From positions 18,037,303-18,101,302 of the forward strand of contig OU342814.1 in the NCBI GenBank assembly GCA_910591455.2: a DNA stretch of 64,000 nucleotides, in the 5' to 3' direction. The notes beneath the pieces are model-generated. The model was given only the letters and a program-made list of their open reading frames with translations. It was not told where the DNA came from and did not search any database. Both the position numbers and the translations under genes were made by a program. Source of the stretch: Pholis gunnellus. Lineage: Eukaryota > Chordata > Actinopteri > Perciformes > Pholidae. This document shows positions 27,930-38,944 of this stretch, piece by piece; position 1 is the stretch's first letter; every line of letters begins with the position of its first letter.

Positions 27930-28105
27930 CTGTCTGAACGTCTCCTAGTCTCTTTAAGCCCCTCCTCCAGAGAAAATCCCAGTCTGCTCTGATTGGCTTG
28001 TGAGAAAGACATGGTGCACCTATGCAAAGGTAGATCTCAAGCCGTGGGTGGAGATACTCTGATGGTGGTATATTCTAATGAGCTTGTATGTGTCCCCCTT
28101 TAAGT
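27930..28105 (+). repeat. Fish repeat (GCTCTGATTGGCT family)
   Basis: CTGAACGTCTCCTAGTCTCT, TTAAGCCCCTCCTCCAGAG, CAGTCTGCTCTGATTGGCTT, GTGGGTGGAGATACTCTGAT and TAATGAGCTTGTATGTG, wording I recognise from a common fish repeat. Confidence 0.55.
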
Positions 28106-28379
28106 TGTTGTTGTCCCTGCTTTGATCCTCATCTCCTGCCTCTGCAAAGGATGTTGCACGTTCTTAAGGCAACAGCGGGTTAATATGAGTGTGTGCGTGA
28201 ATTTGTGTGTATACGTTGCAAACACTCGTCTGTCTGCGAGTGTGATTTGTCGACCCTGTTACTCCGTCGGTGTCTGCGGACGTCGAAATGAATGTGTAGT
28301 GTCTGTCAAAGCCAAGAGAAAGACGTGGCTGAATGCCAGAAACCCTCGAACCGTACAAGGAAGGGAATCCTCTCGGTCC

Positions 28380-28493
<114 letters not shown>

Positions 28494-28685
28494 TCATCAC
28501 TCTTTCACACACATTTTTTTCCCCCTCTAATAAGTCATATCGCTCGCGAGGCCAAAAGTAAAACATGGGGTCCAAATTTGAAACTGCACTCTCTGCGTAT
28601 GTTATTATTCATTTGAAGGGTTTTAAACAGTACTATTTTTCTTTGTGTGTCCGTTGTGAAGCCCCGGAGTGTGATTGGAGTGGAG

Positions 28686-28792
28686 ATGAGAAAAAGGCAG
28701 GCGGCGCACATCGAGGCCCCACCCCAGGCCCCCGGACAGCCCCGACCCAACACCTGCTGCCTCTGCTGGTGCGGCTGCTGCAAGTGTCTCTG
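28686..28792 (+). CDS. rgs19: RGS protein coding exon 1: start and cysteine string
   Basis: Encodes residues 1-35 plus two bases of codon 36. The start ATG at 28686 gives MRKRQ, as in RGS17, and has G at -3. A Pro-rich stretch leads to the cysteine string NTCCLCWCGCCKCLW (residues 22-36). In this family the string is palmitoylated and anchors the protein to membranes. Here it has seven cysteines, broken by Gly30 and Lys33. The donor is TG/GTAAGA at 28793. The most likely acceptor of this exon is the AG at 28660-28661; the bases between it and the ATG would be 5' UTR. Confidence 0.88.
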
Positions 28793-29534
28793 GTAAGAAA
28801 ACACTACACTATACTATACTGTACTATACTATAACGCATGTTTCTGCGGAATCTGATACCACCCAGTTTTGTTAAGTTTTTCATTATTTCAGGTAGACTT
28901 TGGCTCAGGATGAGAAAACTGTATTTAAAGCCGCTATTGTCAAAATTGTTATCGAGTATTTGCATCGATGAATGTTCACTTTGCCCCATTGATGACTACG
29001 GTGAAGAGTTTTAGAAAAAGCAACGGCAAAATCTGTGTGATATGATGTCATCTGGTGACTTTCGGCAGTGTTTTTTTGCAGCCAGTAACTTTTTAAAATA
29101 GAGTGGATGCTTAGAAGCAGGAGCATAAGTACAAAAATGTGAGCAAAGCAATGTCTGAATTTACTTTATTCATCATAAGAATCACAGAGATAGGTTGTCA
29201 GTATACACATGTAAGTGTCCTTGTCAGTTCACACAGTATATTGCATTTATAAGTTGGATCAATTAATCGCAAAAAAAATCATGCGATTAAAAATTGTAAT
29301 GGTTGCACAGCACTATTTATACCTTGTTAGTTGCTTTAGGAAACAAAACATTACCCCATGTGCCTGAAACAACAGTTGGTCCTGTTATCTAATCTGTGAC
29401 GTTACGCTGATTCCCTATAATTCCCTATAAATTCATCTGAATAAATACAGACTTTATTCTGACACAGCACTGGAACCTGATCTAGTGCTGGGAGCCAATA
29501 ACCCTTTGGACAAACCAGCTCTTATTCTAGGGTT

Positions 29535-29625
29535 GAGCAGTTTAATTAATAATTGTATCGGCCAAAATCACAGATTTGGCTCAAAGGGCTTCCTTTGTCT
29601 GTCGACCATCGGTTCAGATAAGGAC
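29535..29625 (+). repeat. Fish repeat fragment (GCCCAAAATCACA type)
   Basis: GCCAAAATCACAGATTTGGC, then TCAAAGGGCTT and GTTCAGATAAGGACAACATC, same family and order as the inverted copy at 31760-31860. Confidence 0.65.
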
Positions 29626-30159
29626 AACATCTCATCTGTGAATGTTATCACGACCAGACACATCACCTGAATCCAGCTATTAAAATAAGATGTGTTCTTT
29701 GCATTCAACTGTTTGTTGTTTCAGTATGTTTTCCTGTCTCACTTTGGTGATGGACAATTCTCAGTCATTGATTACCATCGACGCTTTGGATTCAGAGCCT
29801 GCAGGTTTAAAAGGCCAAATTTTGCAGCAGCCAGGTTTTTGGCGGTTAAATGTAGAAAACAGCTCCTGCACGGTCAGCTCCTGTCTGTGGTAAAGGTGTG
29901 TTTGAAAGGTAATTATAGGAGTGTACGGGATGACTTAATTTTTCCGCTGTTGGTGTTTTTGTGTACTGGTTGGCGTTCTCCTTTACTGTATATCAACAAT
30001 ACTGAAGCACACAGGCTCTGTGACGTTCATCTTTAAGTGGAATGTTTCTTTGGTTTTTGGAGGAATAAATAAAATGCACAACGCATGAAAAGGTGGCGGC
30101 AGCAGCAGCGGTCGGGTGTTTGTTGATGTGTATTGGTGGTAAACCTCCGGCAGTCACTG

Positions 30160-30722
30160 GCCGTGTTTCCATTCACATCTATTCACATTTGAAGTACTGG
30201 ATTAGAAAAGCTTTATGGAAACAGAAAAGGTTGAGAGAACTTCCTCAATTGTGAAAATGAGTTTTTAGGCTCGCTTAAGAAAACGAGTCGATGTGTTAAA
30301 TAGATTATGGAAACGCCTTTCCCGAACATGTTCTCCAATGACTGATCAGCCGTCTTTGCTGTTGGAATCTTCTCTGATTTTCCCGTAACATGTGAATGCT
30401 TTACTTTGTGTCCGGACATCATTAAACATGGACCCAACTGAAAAAGAGATCCTGAAGACCTCTCTCCATCTTCCTCTTGTCGATGAGTTAAATGGCCAAT
30501 CCGACTTGTTTTGTTTCTGGTTTGCAAACTCTACGTCTTCTGCTCCGTTTGCTGGTGGACTTGGCACTTCCTGCTAAACAGTGGATGTGTAGCAGGAAGT
30601 GCCAAGTTCTAAACAAGCTATGCTGTAGCCGAGCTTTTTTGCTCCAAACCAGTCGATGGAAACGAAGCCTGCTTCACATTTATTTGCTTAAAATTTGTTT
30701 AACAATTGAATGGAAAGATGGC
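30160..30722. mobile_element. Candidate inverted-repeat element in an RGS intron
   Basis: Ends GCCGTGTTTCCATTCA and, in reverse complement, GCCATCTTTCCATTCA (14 of 16 match). TTTCCAT/ATGGAAA motifs recur inside, and a perfect 18-bp hairpin sits at 30559-30607. No clear target-site duplication was found, so the limits are tentative. Confidence 0.4.
30559..30607. repeat. Perfect 18-bp inverted repeat (hairpin)
   Basis: Left arm 30559-30576 (ACTTGGCACTTCCTGCTA) and right arm 30590-30607 are exact reverse complements, separated by a 13-base loop. Lies in the intron between RGS coding exons 1 and 2. Confidence 0.9.
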
Positions 30723-30724
30723 AA

Positions 30725-30965
30725 GAAAAGAATTAGATAATTCATCGATTAGTGGATTGATAAAATATTGATCTGTAACAATTTAGCAAATATTTTTTCA
30801 GTAAAATTCTAAAAAATGCTCCAGTTAAAGCTTCTCAAAATGTGAATATTTGATGTTTTTCATTGTAAACTGAATATCTTTGGCTTTTGGAAGATATGTC
30901 AGTTTGGGTTTCGGGAAATTATGGTTGGCATTTTGTGACATTTTTGTCACATTTTACGAAGCAAA
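30725..30965 (-). repeat. GGGCTGC repeat family, inverted copy
   Basis: On the plus strand: ATTCATCGATTAGTGGATTG, AGCTTCTCAAAATGTGAATA, AACTGAATATCTTTGGCTTT and GGCATTTTGTGACATTTT. This is the reverse complement of the family seen at 23437. Confidence 0.65.
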
Positions 30966-31759
30966 CAATCATTAGTTGCACCTTTTTTAGTTCCTGAAAT
31001 TAGAGAGAAAAGAATACACAACGGTGTGCTAATACTTACTGCCCCTGAGCAAGGCACCAAAACCAGTAACTGCTGCGTAGCTCCGGCCGCAGCCTCACTG
31101 CGGCTTCGCTCTCGCCTGGGAGAGAAGAGTGAATGAAACATTGTTTTCAGGCAGTGAATGGTGAATGTGCTGCTCCTTTCACACCACTTCATCTGAAGTG
31201 GTGGCAGCTTGTGGACTGGGCCCCTGTAGTGAGCGCTCTGTGAGTCCGCTGGGTGATTCTCAATCAAATGCTGGTGTCAGATATCCATGGAATGATCCTG
31301 GAAATCTGTCTTCAGGACCCGACGTCTTTGTTTACTTTTAGCGTTAAGGTTCGGAGGGACGGTTTCCCTTTTTTTCAGTGCAGGTTTGTGTCAGTTATGT
31401 AAACCACTGAATGATCTCTGTGTCACTTTTTATTTTTACGATCTGTGAGATCGGTTAACTTTTTTGTCAGACGCCTTGTTTCTATTTATTCTTGTCGGCC
31501 ACTTTGAAATCGCCGCAGTGGCCGAGGAACAGCTGATTTGTGAAGTTGAAATGAGGAGTTATGTGTTCGATAGCTCCTCATTTTACTATAAAAAAACTAA
31601 AATAAAGTGACCATTTAAAACTGTTTAAAAGGTACAAATGTCCGAAGACAGCAAGTACTACTCACCTTTCTTTTATGTGGTTACGTCTCCAGTCTCACCT
31701 GAAGCGCACAGCTGATAGGGACATGTTTTGTTTACATGTCCTCTATGTAACCGACGTGA

Positions 31760-31860
31760 AGGTCCCGGGACGAAGGATGTCGTCTGTCTACAGATTGTGA
31801 AACCCTTTGAGGCAAATTTGTGATTTTGGGCTGTACAAAATGAATTGAATTGAACTAGGA
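31760..31860 (-). repeat. Fish repeat fragment, inverted copy
   Basis: On the plus strand reads GGATGTCGTCTGTCTACAG, then AACCCTTTGAGGCAAATTTG, TGATTTTGGGCTGTACAAAA and TGAATTGAATTGAAC. It is the reverse complement of the family at 14815 and 29535. Confidence 0.7.
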
Positions 31861-33298
31861 GCTGTTCAGGTCTCTCTCCCAGTGGGGTTCCCAGTAAAAT
31901 GTTACATTTCATTTTCATTTAATGAAAGTGACATTGTTTGACTCCCATCATGCGGTGCATTCAGTGCGCATGAGGCAGACAGCCGCAGTAGTGCTGTAAT
32001 GTTTTCATAATCAACAAACCTATTCTAATACATCTGTGTGTGTGTGTGTGTGTGTATATATATAACATATATTATTACTTTTTTCAACATTGTGCAATAT
32101 GACTTTCAATATATTATGTGCAATATAATACTTTTTATTACTTTTCATTATCATTGACAATATTACCCTCAATATCATGCAGAAAGTTTTTATTGATCTA
32201 TTTAAAATGATCAAACTCTGGCACAATAATTTCCTTCTGGATGAATAAAGATGTATCTTATTTTATCATATTTGATTTTAGAACATCAGTCGACCGCCCT
32301 AATGGGTCACAGCATACTGTTATGTTTCGTTCTTTATCCATCCTCTTTCTAACCCCTCCTCATCCGCCCTCACACAGGGCCCTTATCTAGTCGGGGTGCC
32401 TTCTATTTCCATCCACACATCACATGCAAAACAGCTGTGAAGAACCGCCTGTATATTTAGCTGTATTGTGAGGAAGCCCGCGGGCTGTGGCTAGCTTAGC
32501 TTATTGCTACCGCACAATGGGGACTTTGACAAGAGACGGCAAGAGGAAGGAAAAAGCCTCCATGGTGCGACAAAAATAGACGGCTCAGAGTGTGTTGCAT
32601 TGTGGACTCGGCATGTGTGACTGAGCTACGATAGACAGAGAGGCTACCGGGTGTGTTTCAAGTGTTTATGTACATAAAGGTTTTCACTGTACGGACTCTG
32701 AACGTGTCGCTTCGAGCTCGCACTGATGCTTCCGAGTTCTATTGATGGCTGGAAGAGATGAACTCTGCGTCTTTGATTAATCAATCTAGAGATTCAGCAG
32801 AGATTAGTGCACACAGGTCTTTGGATTGAAACCCTTTCCTCTTATTGAATAGTGCTGACTTGAGCCCCCCATGACCGGCTGCATATGGTACTCCAACAGA
32901 AGTGCAGGTTGAGATATCTTCACTTTTAGTTGTAAGGATGGGTCAAACTCTCGGTGAAACAAACCTTTTTAGCCCTGACACTTACTGATAATGATCTTGT
33001 TGATTGGCTCTGGATGTCCTTAGTGAGGATGCATTTAATTTTTTGTCTTTGGTGGTAACAGAGGATGGTGAATGCTGATTTGCATGGTGAGAAATTAGCG
33101 ATAACAAATCACGCTGTATCTTTTAGAAGTGCTATATTTATCACAGTCAATGTGCTGTTGCAGCCTTAATGCTACGTAAATATAGACAACAACAAGTATG
33201 TCAGATGTAATTCTGATCTCACTGGAACTCTTCATTTAAGAAAACAAGTCCAGACTTTTGTTTTGGCGAGCACAAACATTTCTCGTCTCCTTTTTCAG

Positions 33299-33373
33299 GA
33301 CCGAAGACAGGATTGAGAGGAGTGAACGACAGACCTGCACCAAGATGGACAGTATTGAAGCTGGAGAAGAACA
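33299..33373 (+). CDS. rgs19: RGS protein coding exon 2: linker
   Basis: A 75-nt exon between the acceptor TTTTTCAG (ends 33298) and the donor GTAAGT (33374). It completes Trp36 and encodes the linker from the cysteine string to the RGS box, with TKMDSIEAGEE. That parallels TKMESIQVLEE of RGS17 and places the exon in the RZ family. It is charged, has no domain of its own, and ends in phase 2 (CA of Gln61). The following intron is only 94 nt and contains a T-rich tract. Confidence 0.87.
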
Positions 33374-33467
33374 GTAAGTCCAGCCATCATCCCTCCTTGC
33401 ATGTTTGTGTCAGTATGACTCTGTGTCAATCATCTTCTTTTTTTTTTTTTTTATTGCCCGACTGTAG

Positions 33468-33699
33468 ACACCCCAGTCTAGACGAGGTGCTGTCGTGGGC
33501 ACGTAGCTTTGAGATGATGCTGCGCTCGCTGGAGGGCCGGGAGGTCTTCCGGGAGTTCCTGCTCTCGGAGTACAGCGAGGACAACCTGCTTTTCTGGTTG
33601 GCCTGTGAGGAGCTGAAAAAGGAGACGGATCCCACAGTGGTGGAGGAGAAGTCCAGGATCATATACGAAGACTACGTGTCCATATTGTCACCCAAAGAG
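33468..33699 (+). CDS. rgs19: RGS protein coding exon 3: RGS domain, first part
   Basis: Encodes residues 62-138, from HPSLDEVLSWARSF to VSILSPKE. This is the first two thirds of the RGS box, the nine-helix fold that speeds GTP hydrolysis by Gi-class alpha subunits. EYSEDNLLFWLACEEL (95-110) is the conserved Galpha-contact region. Asn100 matches the key Asn88 of RGS4, and Asp99 replaces the usual Glu87. EDYVSILSPKE matches RGS19 rather than RGS17/20. The acceptor is TGTAG (ends 33467) and the donor GTACCG (33700). The 232-nt length restores phase 0. Confidence 0.95.
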
Positions 33700-34387
33700 G
33701 TACCGGCTGTATTTGTGTTGGAACGGGCAGAAGTGACCACTGCCATGCTAGCGACATGGCTCCAGAGACGGCGATGTCAGCAAGTTGTTCGGTACAGACA
33801 TTCATACAGTCATACAGACATTCATAGTCTCTGCACACGGTGACTGTAGAAAGTCAAGCAAAGTCAAAGCAAGCACCTAATATTCCTGTATGGACATAAA
33901 TACTTCTGCTCGGTGTAGTTCACCGATGTTGCAGCCAGTACTTCTGGCAGAACTTGTTTTGTTTTTTTACCCTGTGAGTAAATCTCCCCGCTGTAAGCCT
34001 TGATACTAACTTATAACACTATTAACTTTACTGCTATAGCAAAATACCTCCGCTAATTAAATCCACGCTGCACTTTATAACCGCCGTGGTTATGTCAAAG
34101 CATGCGACTAATACCGCTATTTGGAAATTACCTCTTTTAAGTGTATTTCACTGATGTTTCCGACCGCGAGTAATCCCGACTTGGGTGTGTTTTTCAGGTT
34201 TAGTGATTTAGGATTTAGTGATTTAGGAGCCCAGAGGTAAAACGCTGCCTCGCTTTACTTTTTTACTTTTTATGGCTTTGCACTCTTAGTTAATGTTGAG
34301 CACATCTTCCTGTGGAGTAAGTTGTCATGTATTAATGAAGCCACTGGTAGTCTCTTAGAAACATCAAATTTGTTTTCCTCCTCCCAG

Positions 34388-34576
34388 GTGAGTCTGGACT
34401 CGCGGGTCAGAGAAGGAATAAACCAGACCCTGACGGAGCCCAGCAACCTGATGTACGAGGAGGCCCAGTTCCAGATCTACACCCTGATGCACCGCGATTC
34501 CTTCCCACGTTTCCTCAACTCCTCCGTTTACAGAGACCTCCTGGCCAACATGAGGCGCACCTGCCTCGACACCTAG
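34388..34576 (+). CDS. rgs19: RGS protein coding exon 4: RGS domain end and C terminus
   Basis: Terminal coding exon after the acceptor CTCCCAG (ends 34387). It encodes residues 139-200, VSLDSRVREGIN through FPRFLNSSVYRDLLANM, and stops with TAG at 34574. Ser140 sits at the position of RGS4 Asn128; Ser there is typical of the RZ class. QIYTLMHRDSFPRFLNS is the conserved last part of the box. The C terminus RRTCLDT is unlike the acidic Ser-rich ends of RGS17/19/20, so the SEA-type PDZ ligand by which RGS19 binds GIPC is absent. Confidence 0.95.
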   Translation: MSLDSRVREGINQTLTEPSNLMYEEAQFQIYTLMHRDSFPRFLNSSVYRDLLANMRRTCLDT

Positions 34577-34966
34577 ACTCCTCCACCCTCCCTCATCGCC
34601 ATCGTACGCCAACGAGACTACTACTTAAACTTCAAATACTACTATGGTGCCAGAAGTCGGGTTTGGAAAATCTCTCCCTGTTTTTTGATTGAAAAGACTG
34701 AATGACATCCAAGATAGCTGGTTGTTTTTTTTATTTATATTTTTTAAGCAATTTATATCCAGTTCTCCACTGGAGCCAGGTCGGCCTTCGCTGGTTGGTT
34801 ATTGGTCAATTTAAGACCATTAATGCTGGCCAGTGATTGTTTTGCTAGCAATTTGTGCTGTTTGTTACGGTTGACTGGCCAACCCACTTGTCAGCTGTCG
34901 GTTGAAATGGCCAACCTGATGGCCAGCTGCTGGTTAACTGTGGACAAGGACTCCTCAGTCGATGGG

Positions 34967-34970
<4 letters not shown>

Positions 34971-34998
<28 letters not shown>
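34971..34998. repeat. (GA)n microsatellite
   Basis: 14 GA units in the probable RGS 3' UTR. Confidence 0.9.
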
Positions 34999-35002
<4 letters not shown>

Positions 35003-35232
35003 AAGGACAAGCCAACTGTTCCCGTACTGTAATATTTAGACCTCATGCTTTCTTCTCTCACTTTTAATATTCTCTCTCTCTTACTCATTCTTTTGTTTTT
35101 CTAATTCTGTCCCATTCCTCAGATGTGTACAATTTTGTTTTTAACTTCTTTACTGTCCAAACATGACACCTAGTTGGTAGTGGTGGTGGCGTCTCTGCCC
35201 GTTTAACCAGTTAGAAGCACTGGCTCTGCATG

Positions 35233-35234
<2 letters not shown>

Positions 35235-35318
<84 letters not shown>
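35235..35318. repeat. (TC)n microsatellite, 84 bp
   Basis: 42 uninterrupted TC units in the probable RGS 3' UTR. Confidence 0.95.
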
Positions 35319-35321
<3 letters not shown>

Positions 35322-36515
35322 AGTAGCTTGACGATGTAAGCCGCGGACTGCAACCGTTTTTGAATATTGAGATGTATTAAGACAGGGGACCTGTCTCTCT
35401 GTCTGGATGTCTACATTCAGTGAAGGGGAAAAAAAAAGTACACTTCTGCCAATTTTAAGCTTACTGCAGTTTTTTATTGAGGAGATTTGATGGCTTCTGC
35501 AGCAAAAGGCAGCAGCACCTACTCATTCATCCATCCGTCCACCTGTCCATCCATCCGTCCGTCCAAGCACTTTCCTTCTTTAGGATTCTTTAACTGGGAG
35601 AAGTAAGGGCTAGAATTGTGGTTGGGCAGCTACATGTATTATTACTACCCATGAACTTTAGACAAAAAAAAATCTCTCCACTGAGAAAATCACAATGCCT
35701 TTACGTGTAAGAAAATGCAGACCAAGCGCTGCTGGAGTTTTTCTGGAAGGCAACCACAGTTTGTCCAACGATCCCTACCTCCCGTCTTTTTTCCCTCCCT
35801 CCGTCCTCCTCCCTCCAACTCAGACCATCACAAGCACAGGTGCCCCATGTGGGGGGGAAAAAACACACCGCTGACTCCAAATAGTCATCTACATTTTGGA
35901 ATTCTTGCGCAGAAAAAGAGGGTTTACCTTTTTTAGTGTTTTATGAAAAGCTGGTTCTACTCTGAGAACATAAGCAGATGCAGCAGGCACTGATCTAACT
36001 GGTAGGGATATCAAGCCCTGGCTTTTGTCTGTAAGGCATTAGCTTTAGGAATGGACGTGCAGTATCACGTTGCAGCCACGTGACCCGGGTGCCAAACATG
36101 ATGTCAAAGATGCTGTGAAGAGATATCAGATGTGACTTGTTGCCAGGCTGTAGAGTCTCGGCCTTTATGGTGCATGTGTGTTTCTCCAGCAGATGGAGCT
36201 GGTAGAGTGTATGGTAGTCCGTCAGTTAGCTACTGCCCATTAAAAACACTCTTCTTTTTTTTTCTTTTTTTTTGTACCAGAGCTCGTGAAGAGGGTTGGT
36301 ATAATAATGCTAACCTGCTACCGTACTGGGCTAGCTAGTATGCGTAGTCATGCTACATGCTAGCCCTCTCAACACGGCTAACTAGGTTTCAGCATGCTGT
36401 AGGCAAGCAGCCAGCATGCCTGTGCTAGCCATGCTAATCCTCCATCCCACTGCCAGCCCTCACACACTCTGGTTTGTTTTTCTAATCCGACTTTGACAGC
36501 ATGCGATGATAATGG

Positions 36516-36518
<3 letters not shown>

Positions 36519-36559
<41 letters not shown>
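36519..36559. repeat. (TG)n microsatellite
   Basis: About 20 TG units in the probable RGS 3' UTR. Confidence 0.95.
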
Positions 36560-36562
<3 letters not shown>

Positions 36563-38065
36563 GTACAGTTACACACTTAACAGAAAAATGTAGAAAAAAA
36601 ACTTTAAGGGGTTCTTGCCAAATGTCCCATTTAACATTTTTTTAAAAGGATATTCAGTTTTTTGATGATGTGAACATTTGAACTTTGTTCCTGGCCTGTG
36701 GATAGAAAGTGCATGAATGCAGTATATGCTGTTTTGTTTAATTAACTGGGCCTCCAAGTATAATCATTGTGTAATATGATGGATAGCTGACCTCTTGGTT
36801 TGGTGGCCGTATTGAAGTGTCAATGAAACAGTGCCACCGATAAATACCGATAAATGTAAGCATCCATGTTGCCATCTCCTTTAACTACCTGAAGTTCACG
36901 TGCCAAGTTTGGTCTAGATTAAATTCAAGAGTAGACGGTGCAAGATGCCCAGCAGACTATTGAAGTGCAATTGGATGTAGTTTGTGATTATAGATCGGAG
37001 TCTTTTTGAAGCTGTGTCCCACTATGTTAGATTGGTTTTGAATTGTCAGAAGTTTATCTTATAAACGACTAACTACACCTTTCAGAATACTGAAAATATT
37101 GTAAAGCCACTGTTGGAGAAACTGGCTACCTCTAGTTAGCATTTGCAAGTTTTTACAAGAAGACTTGAATAAAAACACAGATTATTAAATGTACCTTTAC
37201 TAGAGACTCAATGGAAAAAAAAGTCCATAGGATTTTGAGTTTTCCTCCAGACGTATATTCACTTACAGAGTTAAAATGCTAACTTGATGAAGAAGCCATG
37301 TCAAAACCAGGCTAGTATATTACTACAAAAGATTAAAGTATTGGTTATAAATTGGTAAAATTGACACTGTAACGTCAAGAAGGCAAGTCTAAACCAATAA
37401 TCAACAACAGTTGCAATGTTCCTTAGTGAACATATACTGTATTTAATCTTTGGCAATACAGTGCTCACATCCAGACTACATGAATACCCATAAGGACTCG
37501 ATTGATGACGCTTAGCTGCTGTAATGAAGAGCTGTGCGTGCATGCGCTCAGTTGATCAGAAGCATAAGAATACAGTGTAATCAACCAATTCTGATACGGA
37601 AGGATCAGTTGCCAAACGTACTCCTTGGAGCAGTTTTAGATGTTGTGTTTGGACAACTTTGTGACTTTTTTTGACTCCGTAGAAGAACGCCTGTCACTCG
37701 TAAGGCTCCCCTGCAGACAAATCCCTCTTCTGCACAGTACAGCTACGTTTCCTTGTTGCTGAGTCCACACAGTTATCAACGCGAGAATGTTTCACCAAGA
37801 ACCAGATAATGAAATCATGGTGCAATTAAACCAAGTTTACATTTATAAATTGTGAGATGTATGTACCTTATTAAATACTCCGTGGGGAGCTAACTGTCCC
37901 TAGTGTGAGCAGAGAAGCCAGCAGGTCTCTGCCCAGTGCTGACTCCAAGAGCACTTTACAGGGTTTACAGGGAGGACAGACAGCGGAGACCCAGGTAACG
38001 GTGTTTTACAGCGAGGACAGGCGCACGTCCTTTTCCTCTTGATTTATTGTGACTTTTACACAGTA

Positions 38066-38083
38066 GGGGGGGGGGGGGGGGGG
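38066..38083 (+). repeat. 18-base G run
   Basis: 18 consecutive guanines on the sense strand of the probable RGS 3' UTR. A shorter run of 12 lies at 13996-14007. Confidence 0.9.
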
Positions 38084-38938
38084 AGTACACGGTTGTTTAT
38101 TTTTAATAACTGCATTTCAAATGTAGATTTTTACAAGCAATGATCATGATGATGTGAAGTGATGTAGTGTCCAGCGCTGGGTTTGAAGTTTTGTCTTTAA
38201 ATTTCCATGGGTTCCAAGTGAGCGGGTTTCTGAAACGTGGCTGTGGTTTAATTGACTGCAAAAAGGTTGAGAGCTGAAGTGTCCTGATGGAGGGGAGGAG
38301 GATTGAGAAGCTTTGGCCTTACTGACACGGTTTTTTTTTCTTTGTATAAAAAAACAACAACAACAACAACAAACGTCTCTGTAGGCTTTTCACTACCTCT
38401 CATGTTGGTTAATTTATTTCACATCTAGTTGTCAATGTACAAGTTGTTTTTAGATCTACTTGAAGCCTAACACTGTAAACAAAAATGTGCACAGAAAAAT
38501 GACTATGTATATGACCAGAGGGGTTAAAGAGAGCTTGGCCTAGTCAACATTTATTTTTTTGTTTGTATGTATGTTTTTAATTGTGCTGAGCTGAACTAGA
38601 TTTTGCATCTCTATAAAGAATTCAGGAATCCACTGTCTAAGGGCTAATCCCATTTTTGCCTATGCAAATCTGTTACTGTGGGTGAGTTGGGAAAGGGCGA
38701 GCTACCGTACCTTTCACTTGTTTTAGATGGACCATGGTTTACAATGCCCTTTGCTGATATTCTTCAATCTTATTCAGCAAAAATGTACGCTTATTTTTGT
38801 TTCTATATAAATATTTTAAATATATATCTATATATATATAGAGAGAGAGAGAGATATATAGATATATAACAAGTAATATACAGAGAAAAATAGTATATGC
38901 CTTCGTGATGATAAAAAAAAGAAACATTGCTGAAAACA

Positions 38939-38944
38939 AATAAA
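38939..38944 (+). terminator. rgs19: Polyadenylation signal, RGS gene (candidate)
   Basis: AATAAA followed within 40 bases by a GT-rich stretch (TGTGTTGTTGTCTG), the usual pattern downstream of a vertebrate cleavage site. It is the best-formed signal after the RGS stop codon. Another AATAAA lies at 37168-37173. Confidence 0.5.

Larger units (their letters stand above)
28793..33298 (+). other. rgs19: RGS intron between coding exons 1 and 2
   Basis: A 4.5-kb intron, GTAAGA to TTTTTCAG. It holds repeat fragments at 29535-29625, 30725-30965 and 31760-31860, a candidate inverted-repeat element at 30160-30722 with a perfect 18-bp hairpin, and a (TG)n/(TA)n patch at about 32034-32065. No further exon is needed by phase or by the family exon plan. 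Confidence 0.8.

Noticed and set aside
30559..30607. Bona fide microRNA gene
   Set aside because: The stem is only 18 bp with no extended lower stem, so kept as a hairpin and not called a miRNA.
33313..33843. 176-residue ORF through RGS exons 2 and 3
   Set aside because: It reads through the 94-nt intron and past the exon 3 donor. Family comparison supports splicing at 33373/33468 and 33699.
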